The notes: generated by a model from the sequence alone, not told the origin. Positions 44,690-54,573 are shown, counted from the stretch's first letter. The stretch: 64,000 nucleotides of DNA from Clostridium mediterraneense (GCF_900091705.1 NZ_LT594785.1:1592858-1656857); one strand, 5' to 3'. Numbers and translations: made by a program.

Positions 44690-45904
44690 ATGAATTGTAT
44701 TATCGCTCAATCAGGTGGACCTACATCTGTTATAAATTCTAGTGTTTATGGAGTTGTTAAAGAAAATTTTAATCTACAAATATATGATAATGTTTATGGA
44801 GGTCTAAACGGAATAGAAGGTATTCTACAAAAAAAAATAGTTAATTTATCTTCTATTGATTTAGATAAATTAGAAACTTTTAAAAATACACCATCTTCTG
44901 GACTTGGTTCTTGTAGATATAAATTAAAAGATTTTAATACTTCAGAAGAAGAATATATAAAACTTATAGATATATTAAACGAATTAAATGTTACTACTTT
45001 CTTCTACGTTGGTGGTAATGATTCTATGGATACAATCGCTAAACTTAGTGAATATGCCAATATTAATAATATAAAAATCAAATTTATAGGAATACCAAAG
45101 ACAATTGATAATGATCTAATGTATACAGATCATACACCTGGTTTTGGAAGTGCAGCAAGATTTATTTCAACATCTGTACTTGAAAGCTATCTTGATTCAA
45201 AAGTATATACTAATAATGGCATATTCATTTTAGAAGCTATGGGAAGAGATACTGGTTGGCTTGCTGCTTCAGCTGCTCTAGCACATATTAATGGAAAACA
45301 ATGTGCTGACCTTATATATCTTCCAGAAGCAGCCTTCTCAGAAGATGAATTTTTAAAAGATGTAGAAAGATTATTTAAAGAAAATAATCATGTTTATATA
45401 GTAGCTTCTGAGGGAATTAAAGATGCTAACAATAAATTTATAGCAGAAGCAAAAATTTCTTCACATGATAACTTTGGACATGCTCAACTTGGTGGTGTGG
45501 GAAATTATCTAAAGAATTTAATTATAAAATCAGGAATCACAAGTAGAGTTAAATCATTAGAACTTGGAGTTTTACAAAGATGTGCTATGCACTGTGCTTC
45601 TAAAGTAGATCTTAAAGAAGCAGAAATGGTAGGTAGAGATGCTCTTAAGTATTCTAAAGATTGTGAAAATGGTATTATGGTTGGAATAGAAAGAAATAAT
45701 TTTGAAATCTATAGTTCAAAATCAATATTAATCCCTGCTAAAAATGTAGCTAATAATATAAAATACTTCCCTACTGATTGGATAAATGAAAAAGGTAATG
45801 GGGTAACTGAGGAAGCCTTAGATTACTTTAGACCTTTAATAAACAATGAAACAATCAATAATAATGAAACTGATTTACCTATATACGGTAACTTTATATT
45901 ATAG
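44690..45904 (+). CDS. PPi-dependent 6-phosphofructokinase
   Basis: 404 residues of the phosphofructokinase family. GGNDS (108-112) and PKTIDND (136-142) are the diphosphate-dependent signatures; ATP enzymes have GGDGS and PGTIDND. AMGRDTGWLAASAAL (about 183-197) is the fructose 6-phosphate region. It catalyses the reversible phosphorylation of fructose 6-phosphate with pyrophosphate in glycolysis. Strong AAAGGAGAG. Ends with its own terminator. Confidence 0.9.
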   Translation: MNCIIAQSGGPTSVINSSVYGVVKENFNLQIYDNVYGGLNGIEGILQKKIVNLSSIDLDKLETFKNTPSSGLGSCRYKLKDFNTSEEEYIKLIDILNELNVTTFFYVGGNDSMDTIAKLSEYANINNIKIKFIGIPKTIDNDLMYTDHTPGFGSAARFISTSVLESYLDSKVYTNNGIFILEAMGRDTGWLAASAALAHINGKQCADLIYLPEAAFSEDEFLKDVERLFKENNHVYIVASEGIKDANNKFIAEAKISSHDNFGHAQLGGVGNYLKNLIIKSGITSRVKSLELGVLQRCAMHCASKVDLKEAEMVGRDALKYSKDCENGIMVGIERNNFEIYSSKSILIPAKNVANNIKYFPTDWINEKGNGVTEEALDYFRPLINNETINNNETDLPIYGNFIL

Positions 45905-45936
45905 GAAGAGGATGTCTCAATAGAGACACCTCTTTT
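45905..45936. terminator. Rho-independent terminator
   Basis: Stem AGAGGATGTCTC / GAGACACCTCT followed by TTTTTT, after the phosphofructokinase gene. Confidence 0.88.
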
Positions 45937-47232
45937 TTATATTCTTAAATTCTTATTTCTTGCTATATATTCTAAGGTATCTAAAAATATATCCACCTCA
46001 GATTCGTTATTATATAAACCAAAGCTTATCCTAACAAGTCCTGGTCTACTTATACTAGAGTCTTTTATATATTTCATACTTTCTTTTTCATCATAGCCAA
46101 TTAATCTTCTAACATAAGGATGTGAACAAAATCCTCCACTTCTAACTGCTATCCCTCTAATATCTGATAATAATTTAGCAACTTCCTCATGCTCTCTTCC
46201 TTTTACATTAATACTTATAACCCCTATACTATCATTATCTCTTGGTTGTCCATATTCAATTATATTGGGTATTAAATTCAGCCTATCTAACAAGTATTTT
46301 TTTAAAGAAATTTCATGTTTTTCAAGATTACTAAAGCCTATTTTATTTAATTCCTGTATTGCTGAAACTAATGCAACTACACCTAAAAAATTTGGTGTTC
46401 CTGCCTCATATCTTGCAGGTATCTTTTCCCAATAAACTTTATTATCTAAAACCATATCAACAGCTCCACCACCTTTTATAAATGGAACTTTATCTTTGAT
46501 TAAACTTCTTTTTGCTATTATTGCTCCAGCTCCAAAAGGAGCATACATTTTATGCGCTGAAAAAGCTACAAAATCTATATCTTCTCCTTCATTCTCACCT
46601 AATATATTTAAATGCTTATGAGCAACTAACTGAGCAGCATCAACAACTATCATAGCTCCATATTTATGAGCAATTTTAGCTATTTTATTTACTGAATTTA
46701 TATAACCAGTAACATTAGAAGCAGCAGTAATAGTAACTAATTTTATTTTATTATTTTTTAAAACTTTCTCAATATCAGATAAATTTAATCTTCCATTTTC
46801 ATCAACATCTATATAAAGAACATTAGCTCTTTCTCTCCAAGGTAAGTCATTTGCATGATGTTCCATTCTAGTAGATATAATTTTTTCACTTTTATCATCT
46901 ATGAGAGCCTGTGCTAAAACATTTATTGCCTCTGTTGTATTTTTAACATATATTACTGTATAATCCTTATCATCTGGTATATCAAAAAAATTTAAAACTA
47001 CCTTTCTTGAATTTTCATAGAAATCAGTACACATACAACTTTTTAAACCCTTACCACGACCTATTGACCCATAGCAATGCGAATATTCTTCTACATTATC
47101 ATGAACATATTTAAAAGCAGGTGTAGTAGCTGCATTATCAAAATTAATAGGAATAAATAAACTTCCATCACTATTTTTTAATTTATCATCAACACCAATA
47201 AATAAATTTCTATAACTATCTATATTACTCAT
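45937..47232 (-). CDS. Class V aminotransferase / cysteine desulfurase-like protein
   Basis: 431 residues, PLP fold type I, NifS/SufS-like layout. NFDNAATTPAF opens the fold. The Schiff-base lysine is K228 in SAHKMYAPFG. A flexible segment near 370 contains RSGGFCSHP, where the cysteine could act in sulfur transfer. Reaction (cysteine desulfuration or other beta-elimination) is not certain. No suf or isc genes are adjacent. The ATG has a poor ribosome site (AAGATAAG), and an in-frame stop lies two codons upstream. Confidence 0.85.
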   Translation of the reverse strand: MSNIDSYRNLFIGVDDKLKNSDGSLFIPINFDNAATTPAFKYVHDNVEEYSHCYGSIGRGKGLKSCMCTDFYENSRKVVLNFFDIPDDKDYTVIYVKNTTEAINVLAQALIDDKSEKIISTRMEHHANDLPWRERANVLYIDVDENGRLNLSDIEKVLKNNKIKLVTITAASNVTGYINSVNKIAKIAHKYGAMIVVDAAQLVAHKHLNILGENEGEDIDFVAFSAHKMYAPFGAGAIIAKRSLIKDKVPFIKGGGAVDMVLDNKVYWEKIPARYEAGTPNFLGVVALVSAIQELNKIGFSNLEKHEISLKKYLLDRLNLIPNIIEYGQPRDNDSIGVISINVKGREHEEVAKLLSDIRGIAVRSGGFCSHPYVRRLIGYDEKESMKYIKDSSISRPGLVRISFGLYNNESEVDIFLDTLEYIARNKNLRI

Positions 47233-47680
47233 ATCTTATCTTAATAAAAAATTAGATTAAATACCTAATCTTTTATTAATCCTCCTTTCATATTTATAAT
47301 ATTCTTTTGTATTTCTATAAGTTATTTTCTCCTCCCTTATAAACTTCTCCTAAAATTTATTATCTATCTTCAACTTTATTTTTAAATGTTTATAAATTTA
47401 TAAATATCAATGAATTATATTAATCTAACTCTACTCTATTTATTTACTAAGCTTAGTTTATACTATCTAATTATTATCTATACTCTATGATATTTTATAA
47501 TAATTGAAGATAACATAACTACATTGTCTCCACACTATTCTATTCAAAATAAGGCAGATACGTTACTTAACATATTAGCCTCAAGCCAATACTTATTTGA
47601 ATTTAATAGAAGTTGTTAGTATAATTAATATATTGTTTAATACAGGAATTCATACTATAGCTAAAAAGGAGTTTAATAAT
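47233..47680. other. Intergenic region upstream of the ABC-F gene
   Basis: Contains a weak hairpin and GGAGG (47281-47285, minus) with no start codon in range, followed by AT-rich sequence. The ABC-F promoter (47597-47625) is the only clear element. No leader peptide with a stop-and-terminator structure was seen. Confidence 0.5.
47597..47625 (+). promoter_or_regulatory. SigA-type promoter of the ABC-F gene
   Basis: TTGAAT (47597-47602), 17-base spacer, TATAAT (47620-47625). Start of transcription near 47632 rules out an upstream TTG start at 47597. Confidence 0.75.
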
Positions 47681-49600
47681 ATGATCGTTTTAAGTTGCAA
47701 AAATATAAAAAAAAGCTTTGGTATAGATGAAGTTTTAAGAGATGTCACATTTAATATAAATGAAGGAGATAAGGTTGGACTTATAGGTGCTAATGGTGAA
47801 GGTAAATCTACACTTTTTAAAATATTAACTAAAGAATCATCAGCTGATTCTGGAGAATTATTTATAGATAAAAATAAATCACTTGGATACCTTTCACAAA
47901 ATCTTTCCTTAGATGAAAATAAAACAATCTATGATGAAATGTTATCAGTATTTTCTAGAATAACTGATTTAGAAAATAAATTATTAAAGCTAGAAGAAAA
48001 AATGAATGAACCTTTTGATCCTAGTAAAGAAGATTATCATAATAAACTTATAAAAGATTACACTACTTCTCAAGAATTGCTTGAAAATATTGGTGGATAT
48101 ACTTATAAGGGTGAAATTTCAAGAGTTCTTAAAGGGCTTGGTTTCTTTGAAAATGATTATAGCAAACAAATAAATTTCCTAAGTGGAGGACAAAAAACAA
48201 GGGTTGCTCTATGTAAACTACTTTTATCAAAACCTGATATATTACTTCTTGATGAACCTACAAACCACTTAGATTTAAATGCTATTGAATGGCTAGAAGA
48301 TTATTTAAAATCATATAAAGGTACTGTTCTTGTTATATCTCACGATAGATTTTTCTTAGACTCAGTTACTAATTATACATATGAACTTATGAGTGGTAAG
48401 GTTAATTGCTACAATGCTAGTTATACTAAGTTCTTAGAGCTTAGAGAAAAGGATTTAGAAGCAAAGCTTAAAGCTTATAAACTTCAACAAAATGAAATAA
48501 AAAGACAGGAAGAAATAATAGAAAAGTTCCGTTCATTTAATAGAGAAAAAAGTATTAGAGCTGCTGAAAGTAGGGAAAAAGCTTTAAATAAAATGGAAAG
48601 ACTTGATGCACCTGAAATAGCAAAACGTGCTTCTAATATAAAATTTAAAGCAGAAGTAACTAGCGGTAATGATGTTCTTCATGTAGAAAATCTTTCAAAA
48701 AGCTTTGCTGAGAAGAAACTTTTCGAAAATATATCTTTTGATTTAAAACGTGGAGAAAAAGTTGCTTTAATAGGTGAAAATGGTAGAGGTAAGACTACCC
48801 TTCTAAAAATACTTTTAGGAAAAATTAAAGCAGATTCTGGTTCATTCTCTATGGGTAAAAATGTATTCTCAGGATACTATGACCAAGAACAATCTGATCT
48901 TGATTTAAATAAAACTATCTTAGATGAAGTTTGGGATACATTCCCTAAAATGACTACAACAGAACTTAGAAACGCTCTAGCTTCATTCCTATTTACTGGA
49001 GATGATGTATTTAAAGAAATATCTCTTTTAAGTGGTGGAGAAAAATGTAGAATAAACCTGTTAAAGCTTATGTTATCAAAGCCTAATTTCCTATTACTTG
49101 ATGAGCCTACTAACCATTTAGATATAATGTCTAGAGAAGCTTTAGAGGATGCCATTCTTAGTTATGATGGTACTTTAATTGTTATATCTCATGATAGATA
49201 TTTCTTAAATAAAGTTATTACAAAAATACTTGAACTTGAAGAAAATAATATAAATACTTATCTAGGTAATTATAGTTATTATTCAGAGAAAAAAGAAAAT
49301 CCTAATAGATTTGAAGAATTTGAAAGTGAAAATGGAACTTCAAAAACTAAAACTCAAATCAAAGAAGATCGTAAAAAGAAAAAAGAAGCTCAAAAAGCTG
49401 AAAAAGAATTAAAATTGAAACTTAAAAACTTAGAAAAAGAAATTTCAGATAGTGAAGATAAGCTCCTTGCACTTCAAGAAGAACTATGTAAAGAAGAAGT
49501 TTATTCAAATCCAACTGAAAGTGAAAAAGTTAATAAGGAAATTTTAAATCTTGAAAAATATATAGCAGAACTTTACGAAGAATGGGAAGAACTTGCTTAA
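47681..49600 (+). CDS. ABC-F family ribosome-associated ATPase
   Basis: 639 residues, two ABC domains without membrane segments. First: Walker A GANGEGKST and signature LSGGQKTR. Second: GENGRGKTT and LSGGEKCR. Both have DEPTNHLD. The inter-domain linker (about 240-320, LEAKLKAYKLQQNEIKRQEE) and a charged C-terminal coiled coil (about 555-635) match ABC-F proteins (YdiF/EttA-like) that act on ribosomes. Some ABC-F proteins give antibiotic resistance, but the long C-terminal coil suggests a housekeeping type. ATG after AAAGGAG. Confidence 0.9.
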   Translation: MIVLSCKNIKKSFGIDEVLRDVTFNINEGDKVGLIGANGEGKSTLFKILTKESSADSGELFIDKNKSLGYLSQNLSLDENKTIYDEMLSVFSRITDLENKLLKLEEKMNEPFDPSKEDYHNKLIKDYTTSQELLENIGGYTYKGEISRVLKGLGFFENDYSKQINFLSGGQKTRVALCKLLLSKPDILLLDEPTNHLDLNAIEWLEDYLKSYKGTVLVISHDRFFLDSVTNYTYELMSGKVNCYNASYTKFLELREKDLEAKLKAYKLQQNEIKRQEEIIEKFRSFNREKSIRAAESREKALNKMERLDAPEIAKRASNIKFKAEVTSGNDVLHVENLSKSFAEKKLFENISFDLKRGEKVALIGENGRGKTTLLKILLGKIKADSGSFSMGKNVFSGYYDQEQSDLDLNKTILDEVWDTFPKMTTTELRNALASFLFTGDDVFKEISLLSGGEKCRINLLKLMLSKPNFLLLDEPTNHLDIMSREALEDAILSYDGTLIVISHDRYFLNKVITKILELEENNINTYLGNYSYYSEKKENPNRFEEFESENGTSKTKTQIKEDRKKKKEAQKAEKELKLKLKNLEKEISDSEDKLLALQEELCKEEVYSNPTESEKVNKEILNLEKYIAELYEEWEELA

Positions 49601-49602
49601 AT

Positions 49603-49633
49603 TTAAAAGAAGAGGATAATCCTCTTCTTTTAA
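49603..49633. terminator. Rho-independent terminator
   Basis: Stem AAAAGAAGAGGA / TCCTCTTCTTTT with a short loop, between convergent ABC-F and cysteine-rich genes. Confidence 0.85.
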
Positions 49634-49669
49634 TAAAATAAAATATTCTTTTATCTTAATCAAATGATT

Positions 49670-50323
49670 TTAACAGCATCTTCTTGCTCTAGCAATTCTG
49701 CAAAGAGCTCTATTAACAGCACGTTCTGCAGCTCTATCAATCACTTTCTTTAAACATCTGTCTATTTGTCTAAGCTTATTAATAACGACTATTTTTTGAC
49801 ATTTAGTTCTGTCTGTAATACAGAATTCTCTTCCTGGGAAATATTCTGGACATTCAAATACACATTCATCAACTACTTGTTGTATTCTATATAATCCATT
49901 CTTTAAACAAGTAAATTCTACTCTTCCACATTTATCTGTCTTTTTGCTTGCTACTAACTTTTCACAACCATCTTCTATTAAATATAAATTGAAAGGAACT
50001 CCACTTATTGCTTCACCATCAACACAATTTAAAAATGAAAAAGCTTCTACTTTTCCCATTCTAGGTAATGGTTTATAAGTTGGTCTACAACAGCTCATAC
50101 AACTATTATCTACTGTATCTTCTAAACATTCTTCTTCTGGTTCACATTTACATGGTGGTTCTTCTTCATATTCACAATCTGGTTCTTCTGGACAATATGG
50201 ATCTTCTTCTTCACATTCTGGTTCATATTTTTCTTCACAAAAATCATCATCGTAATCTTCTTCCCATTCACAATCACAAACGTCGCCAGAATTTTGATAA
50301 TTCATATATTCTTCAAAGTTCAT
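49670..50323 (-). CDS. Cysteine-rich bipolar-charge protein with a prealbumin-like core
   Basis: 217 residues with 24 cysteines (11%). The N-terminal 70 residues are strongly acidic (runs such as EEDYDDDF and CEPEEEC). The middle (about 89-175) looks like a small SpaA/Cna-B-like beta domain (KVEAFSFLNCVDGEAISGVP and KTDKCGRVEF). The C-terminus is arginine-rich and ends RARRCC. There is no signal peptide or sorting signal, so it is not a secreted adhesin. A spore coat or other disulfide-linked intracellular assembly is plausible. ATG after GAGGAGG. Confidence 0.75.
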   Translation of the reverse strand: MNFEEYMNYQNSGDVCDCEWEEDYDDDFCEEKYEPECEEEDPYCPEEPDCEYEEEPPCKCEPEEECLEDTVDNSCMSCCRPTYKPLPRMGKVEAFSFLNCVDGEAISGVPFNLYLIEDGCEKLVASKKTDKCGRVEFTCLKNGLYRIQQVVDECVFECPEYFPGREFCITDRTKCQKIVVINKLRQIDRCLKKVIDRAAERAVNRALCRIARARRCC

Positions 50324-50428
50324 AACTTTACCTCCTCAGTTATAAAAAATATTAAGACCTTTACTTAATATATATATATGAATATATCTAGCTTAGGGTG
50401 ATTGTTTTTTTAGTTTTATATCTTATTA

Positions 50429-50974
50429 TTAATTATTTTCATCTATAATTTTTTCTGCTAATTTTCTATACATATTAGCTTTATCAATAAGAGCACTCGC
50501 TAATATCAATTCTTTATTCTTATTTATATTTTGCTTTTCTATTTCTTCATTTATAATTCTTACTTCTTCTTTAAAATTCTCTGAATTTATTTTGTTGATA
50601 TCAAGATATTTTGAATATGTTTCTTCTATATTTACATCATTCCCATCCTCTATATCAACAACAATTTGTTCTAATAATTTTTTTATATCCGATATTGATA
50701 AAGCTCCCTTTAAATTATAAATAAAACTCATAAGTATTATATGTTCTTTACTATATTTCTTATTTTTTACTGGCATTAAAAGCTTGCCTTTCACATAGTT
50801 ATTAATCATCGTTTTAGTAAGTATTTTATCATCTTCATTTCTTTTGTAATTTGAAAGTTTTGATTCAAATATTTGTATAACTTGATCCATATATAAATCT
50901 ATTTCAGGAATATCTTGAAGTTCTATATTATCTGTTAAATTTAAATTTTCTGTTTCATCTAGTAAGTCTCTCAA
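50429..50974 (-). CDS. DUF1836 family protein
   Basis: 181 residues. DIPEIDLYMDQVIQI, then LTKTMINNYVKGKLLMP, then KKYSKEHIILMSFIYNLKG and LSISDIKKLL are the DUF1836 hallmarks. The middle resembles a MerR-type helix-turn-helix, so a DNA-binding role is possible but unproven. TTG start 5 bases after GAGGTG. Monocistronic. Confidence 0.85.
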   Translation of the reverse strand: MRDLLDETENLNLTDNIELQDIPEIDLYMDQVIQIFESKLSNYKRNEDDKILTKTMINNYVKGKLLMPVKNKKYSKEHIILMSFIYNLKGALSISDIKKLLEQIVVDIEDGNDVNIEETYSKYLDINKINSENFKEEVRIINEEIEKQNINKNKELILASALIDKANMYRKLAEKIIDENN

Positions 50975-51079
50975 TTTTTCACCTCATTAAATATTAAAAA
51001 AGTATTAATTTTTTTAATCCAGCTTTAATTATATCAAAAATCTATGATTATATTCATATATTAAATATGAATTTTTTTA

Positions 51080-51108
51080 TTGACTTTTATATTTTATTAG
51101 TTCATAAT
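51080..51108 (+). promoter_or_regulatory. SigA-type promoter of the hemolysin III-like gene
   Basis: TTGACT (51080-51085), 17-base spacer, CATAAT (51103-51108). About 52 bases of leader precede the start codon. Confidence 0.65.
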
Positions 51109-51166
51109 CAGATTATAACATAACGTAGTTTTAAAAACTAGATGTCAGATTAGGAGGTTGAATTTT

Positions 51167-51823
51167 ATGAATATTAATAACCACTTTAGAGAGCCTGTAA
51201 ATGGATTTACTCATTTAGCTGGAGCAATATTATCTTTAATAGCTCTAATAATAATGATAACTAAAGTAACTTATATTAATGAAAATATGACTCTAAGTCT
51301 TATTTCAGTCATCATATTTGGAATAAGCCTAATACTTCTTTATAGCGCATCGGCAACTTATCATTTAACAATATCATCAGAAAATGTAATAGCCTTTTTA
51401 AGAAGACTAGACCATTCAATGATTTTTATATTAATAGGTGGAACATATATTCCTTTTTGTATTTTAGCTTTACAAGGTAATCTAAGAATAATTTTTACAA
51501 GTATAATAGTTATTGCAACTATAGCAGGTGTTTTATTTAAAATGATTTGGTTTAATTGCCCTAGATGGTTATCAACTTCTATATACATCGCAATGGGATG
51601 GGTATCAATATTTATTATAGCTCCTTTATATTCTGCTATCTCTCTAGCTGGTATTCTTTGGCTTGCTTTAGGTGGTATTTTATATACTATCGGAGGAGTT
51701 ATTTATGCAGTTAAACCTAAATTTCTAGAATTTAAACATTTAGGTTTTCATGAAATATTTCATATATTTATTTTACTTGGAAGTCTATCACACTTCATTT
51801 CTGTTTATTTTTATGTATTATAA
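51167..51823 (+). CDS. Hemolysin III / PAQR-family membrane protein
   Basis: 218 residues, seven membrane segments. NGFTHLAGAI, SATYHL, RRLDHSMIFILIGGTY and HEIFHIFILLGS carry the histidines and aspartate conserved in the Hly-III/YqfA/PAQR family, probable metal-dependent membrane hydrolases. Despite the name, a hemolytic role is not implied. ATG eight bases after AGGAGG. Confidence 0.9.
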   Translation: MNINNHFREPVNGFTHLAGAILSLIALIIMITKVTYINENMTLSLISVIIFGISLILLYSASATYHLTISSENVIAFLRRLDHSMIFILIGGTYIPFCILALQGNLRIIFTSIIVIATIAGVLFKMIWFNCPRWLSTSIYIAMGWVSIFIIAPLYSAISLAGILWLALGGILYTIGGVIYAVKPKFLEFKHLGFHEIFHIFILLGSLSHFISVYFYVL

Positions 51824-51827
51824 AAAA

Positions 51828-51863
51828 ATAAAGAGTCTATCTTATTAAAGATAGACTCTTATT
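51828..51863. terminator. Bidirectional rho-independent terminator
   Basis: Stem AAGAGTCTATCTT / AAGATAGACTCTT between the convergent hemolysin III-like and LysR genes. It touches the LysR stop codon. Confidence 0.88.
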
Positions 51864-52719
51864 TATATGATTTTAGTTCTTCTAGAAAAGCTTTCATAGT
51901 ATTAGATAAAAATTTATCTTCATGATAAATAAATCTAAAATCTCTTTTTATTTCTTTTACTCCATCAATAAAGACTTCTTCTAGAATTCCTTCTTTAATT
52001 TCTTTTTCTACACATCTATATGGTACACATGCAATTCCAAGACCTACTTCAACTACTTTTAAAATAAGCTCTGTACTTCCAAGTTCCATACAAATACTAT
52101 AATCTACATTACTATTTTTTAAGTTAGTCTCAATTATATCTCTTGTTCCACTCCCTCTTTCTCTCATTATAAGTGGAATTTTTTCTTTATATTCTATATC
52201 AATATCTTTAGCTTTAACAAATACTAATTTATCTTTCCATAGTTCTTCTTTAACTATATCTTTAGAATTTACATCACCTTCAACAAAGGCTATATCTACA
52301 TCATTATCTAGAATTAACTTTTCTATATCTTCAGTATTTTCTATCACTATAGATATCTCTACATCTTTATTTTTCTCTAAAAAACTTTTTATTACATTAG
52401 GCAAAATATAAGTTCCTATAGTTGTACTAGCTCCTATTTTTATTTTGCCAGTTACATTATTTTTTAGATCATCTAACATAATTTTAACTTCTTCATTTAG
52501 ATTCAAAATTCTACTTACAAACTTTAAATAAATTTCACCTTCATTTGTTAAGTAAAGTTTCTTACCTATTCTATCAAAAAGTTTTACTTCTAATTCATTT
52601 TCTAATTCCCTTATAGCTTGACTAACAGATGGTTGACTTATATAAAGTTTTTTACCTGCCTCCGTCATATTTAACGAGCTGGCTGTTTCATAAAATATTT
52701 TTAATTTTCTAAAATTCAT
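51859..52719 (-). CDS. LysR-family transcriptional regulator
   Basis: 286 residues. Winged helix at 1-60 (FYETASSLNMTEAGKKLYIS, then QPSVSQAIRELE), effector domain from about 88 (GKIKIGASTTIGTYILP). The effector domain resembles the CysB/CysL-type subgroup with the GSGTRD motif. Target genes are unknown. ATG after GAGGTTT. 11 bases downstream of the 96-residue membrane protein gene, so cotranscribed. Confidence 0.9.
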   Translation of the reverse strand: MNFRKLKIFYETASSLNMTEAGKKLYISQPSVSQAIRELENELEVKLFDRIGKKLYLTNEGEIYLKFVSRILNLNEEVKIMLDDLKNNVTGKIKIGASTTIGTYILPNVIKSFLEKNKDVEISIVIENTEDIEKLILDNDVDIAFVEGDVNSKDIVKEELWKDKLVFVKAKDIDIEYKEKIPLIMRERGSGTRDIIETNLKNSNVDYSICMELGSTELILKVVEVGLGIACVPYRCVEKEIKEGILEEVFIDGVKEIKRDFRFIYHEDKFLSNTMKAFLEELKSYK

Positions 52720-52730
52720 ATTATAAACCT

Positions 52731-53018
52731 CTATTTTTCATCTGTTTCTTCATAATCTACATCTATAATAGGTCCTTTATAATTTTCCTCTTGCTTATCT
52801 TTATTATAATATGTTTCTTGTGACCTCATATTATTTTCTCTATTATATTGGTTCTTTATATTATCATTAAATTCCTTAATTCTTTTATTAGTTTTATATC
52901 TTAAATATAACCATAAAGCTGCTCCAGCTACTATTATTATAGGTAAAGCTGCTAATAACACCTTTGCTACAAATAATAGTATAATAATCCCTAGAACTAT
53001 TCCTATAATCTGTTTCAT
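52731..53018 (-). CDS. Small membrane protein with charged tail
   Basis: 95 residues from the ATG of MKQIIGI, which has AAGGGA at the right distance; the ATG two codons earlier is too close. One long hydrophobic hairpin region (about 3-42) is followed by a charged tail ending PIIDVDYEETDEK, a motif seen in many small clostridial membrane proteins. Function unknown. Same operon as the LysR gene. Confidence 0.65.
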   Translation of the reverse strand: MKQIIGIVLGIIILLFVAKVLLAALPIIIVAGAALWLYLRYKTNKRIKEFNDNIKNQYNRENNMRSQETYYNKDKQEENYKGPIIDVDYEETDEK

Positions 53019-53152
53019 AAACATCCCTTCTTTTCTATTTTTATATATTATATCATAGAGAAATCGTTTTTTAAATATTAATAGGATTTACTAATATTAT
53101 AAGTATTTTATACAAATAATAATCTTAGCATAATAAGAAAGGACTGAATTGT

Positions 53153-53902
53153 ATGTTTAAGAAATTTACAATTTATAATATTTTAATAACTATAATATTA
53201 TCTATTATAATTCCTTATACAGGTGTATTAGCTAAAGAAAAAGATTCACCTTTAGAATCATCTGAATCTAAAGTCATATATATAACATTTGATGATGGTA
53301 TCTCATGTAAAATTACTCCTAAAATATTAGATACATTAAAAAAAGAAGAAGTTCCAGCTACCTTCTTCCTAATAGGTGAAACTTTAGATGATAATCAAGA
53401 TATTTTAAAACGTATGGTTGACGAAGGTCATTCTGTTGGACTTCATACATATACTCATGAAAGAAACAAAATTTATAGGTCAAAAGAAGCATTTTTAGAT
53501 GAAATGTTAAAAACACAAAATAAAATTTATGAAATTACTTCTGTAAAAACTAATATATTAAGATTTCCTTTTGGAGTTAATAATACATCTTTCCATATAA
53601 ATAAAGATTGGGAAACATTTTTACATAATAAAGGTTTTATGATATATGATTGGAATGTTGATACAGCAGATGGGGCAAACCCTAAGAGTTCAGTATCTAC
53701 TATTTATAAAAAAGCTATGAGTAATCAGCCATATATCATCCTACTTATGCATTGTACAAATTTACACAATAATACATCAACTGCACTTCCTAAAATTATT
53801 AAACATTATAAAGATGCAGGTTATGAATTTAAAAAGATAGATGAAACAACACCTGAGATGTACAGAATACACAATAAAAAAGTAATAAACTTTGTTTATT
53901 AA
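53153..53902 (+). CDS. Polysaccharide deacetylase (NodB domain), exported
   Basis: 249 residues. Signal peptide or anchor at about 1-25. The NodB domain shows the motif 1 TFDDG, motif 2 HSVGLHTYTHE, motif 3 RFPFG and motif 4/5 WNVDTADG and ILLMHC. These metal-dependent enzymes deacetylate peptidoglycan or other N-acetyl glycans outside the cell. ATG after AAGGACT. Ends at a bidirectional terminator. Confidence 0.9.
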   Translation: MFKKFTIYNILITIILSIIIPYTGVLAKEKDSPLESSESKVIYITFDDGISCKITPKILDTLKKEEVPATFFLIGETLDDNQDILKRMVDEGHSVGLHTYTHERNKIYRSKEAFLDEMLKTQNKIYEITSVKTNILRFPFGVNNTSFHINKDWETFLHNKGFMIYDWNVDTADGANPKSSVSTIYKKAMSNQPYIILLMHCTNLHNNTSTALPKIIKHYKDAGYEFKKIDETTPEMYRIHNKKVINFVY

Positions 53903-53926
53903 GAACCTATTAAATTTATAAATAAA

Positions 53927-53957
53927 AAAGAGTTGTCAATTATAAAGACAACTCTTT
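53927..53957. terminator. Bidirectional rho-independent terminator
   Basis: Stem AAAGAGTTGTC / GACAACTCTTT between the convergent deacetylase and hemerythrin genes. Confidence 0.85.
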
Positions 53958-53963
53958 CCCTTA

Positions 53964-54509
53964 TTAAGCTAAATATTTCTTTTCTAATAACTCTATTTTA
54001 TCTATATACTTTTTACTATCTTGTGATAACATTACTTCTGAAAATTCTTTATTTAACTTTTCTATACTTTCTTTACTTAAATTATTTTCGCCAAATTTAA
54101 ATACAACATTATCTTCTTTATTTATATGCCTTTCTAAAAGAGATACATATCCCATAGAATTTGATATAATTTCAAGTCTCTTCTTATCATCACCAGCTTT
54201 ATATGCATTTACAGCCTTTTCAAGTTCCATAACAAAAAATCTACCTTGATCATGTTCTACTAACATTCCTGATTCTATAGTCTTTTTTATTGCTAATGGA
54301 AGTTCATTAACCATAACTTTAAATAGCATGTCCTCTTCTTTTTTATGATGTATTCCATCAGCATAATTTCTTATACAATCTATTACAATAAAGAAATCAT
54401 CATAATCTATTTTATCATCTAATAAAACTTTATAATCCATAGCTTTTACTATATTTAAAATTCTCTCAACATTTCTATGTTCATCTCTTAATACTTGTAT
54501 AGCATTCAT
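53964..54509 (-). CDS. Hemerythrin-domain protein
   Basis: 181 residues, four-helix bundle. Iron ligands: H11 region in LRDEHRNVE, HHKKEED (about 54-60), HDQGR (about 86-90) and RHINKEDNVVF. It likely binds a di-iron centre and may sense oxygen or take part in oxygen or nitric oxide handling in an anaerobe. ATG after TAGGAGAT. Confidence 0.9.
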   Translation of the reverse strand: MNAIQVLRDEHRNVERILNIVKAMDYKVLLDDKIDYDDFFIVIDCIRNYADGIHHKKEEDMLFKVMVNELPLAIKKTIESGMLVEHDQGRFFVMELEKAVNAYKAGDDKKRLEIISNSMGYVSLLERHINKEDNVVFKFGENNLSKESIEKLNKEFSEVMLSQDSKKYIDKIELLEKKYLA

Positions 54510-54573
54510 ACCTAAAATCTCCTAAAATTTTATTTTACTCTAATTAAATAATTTATAAGTTAAAATTCGAAAT

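Noticed and set aside
47597-47680. Upstream TTG start extending the ABC-F protein by 28 residues
   Set aside because: The TTG is the -35 element of a good promoter, and the ATG at 47681 has AAAGGAG at the right distance.
49670-50323. Cysteine-rich protein considered as a sortase-anchored adhesin because of its SpaA-like core
   Set aside because: There is no signal peptide and no LPxTG sorting signal.
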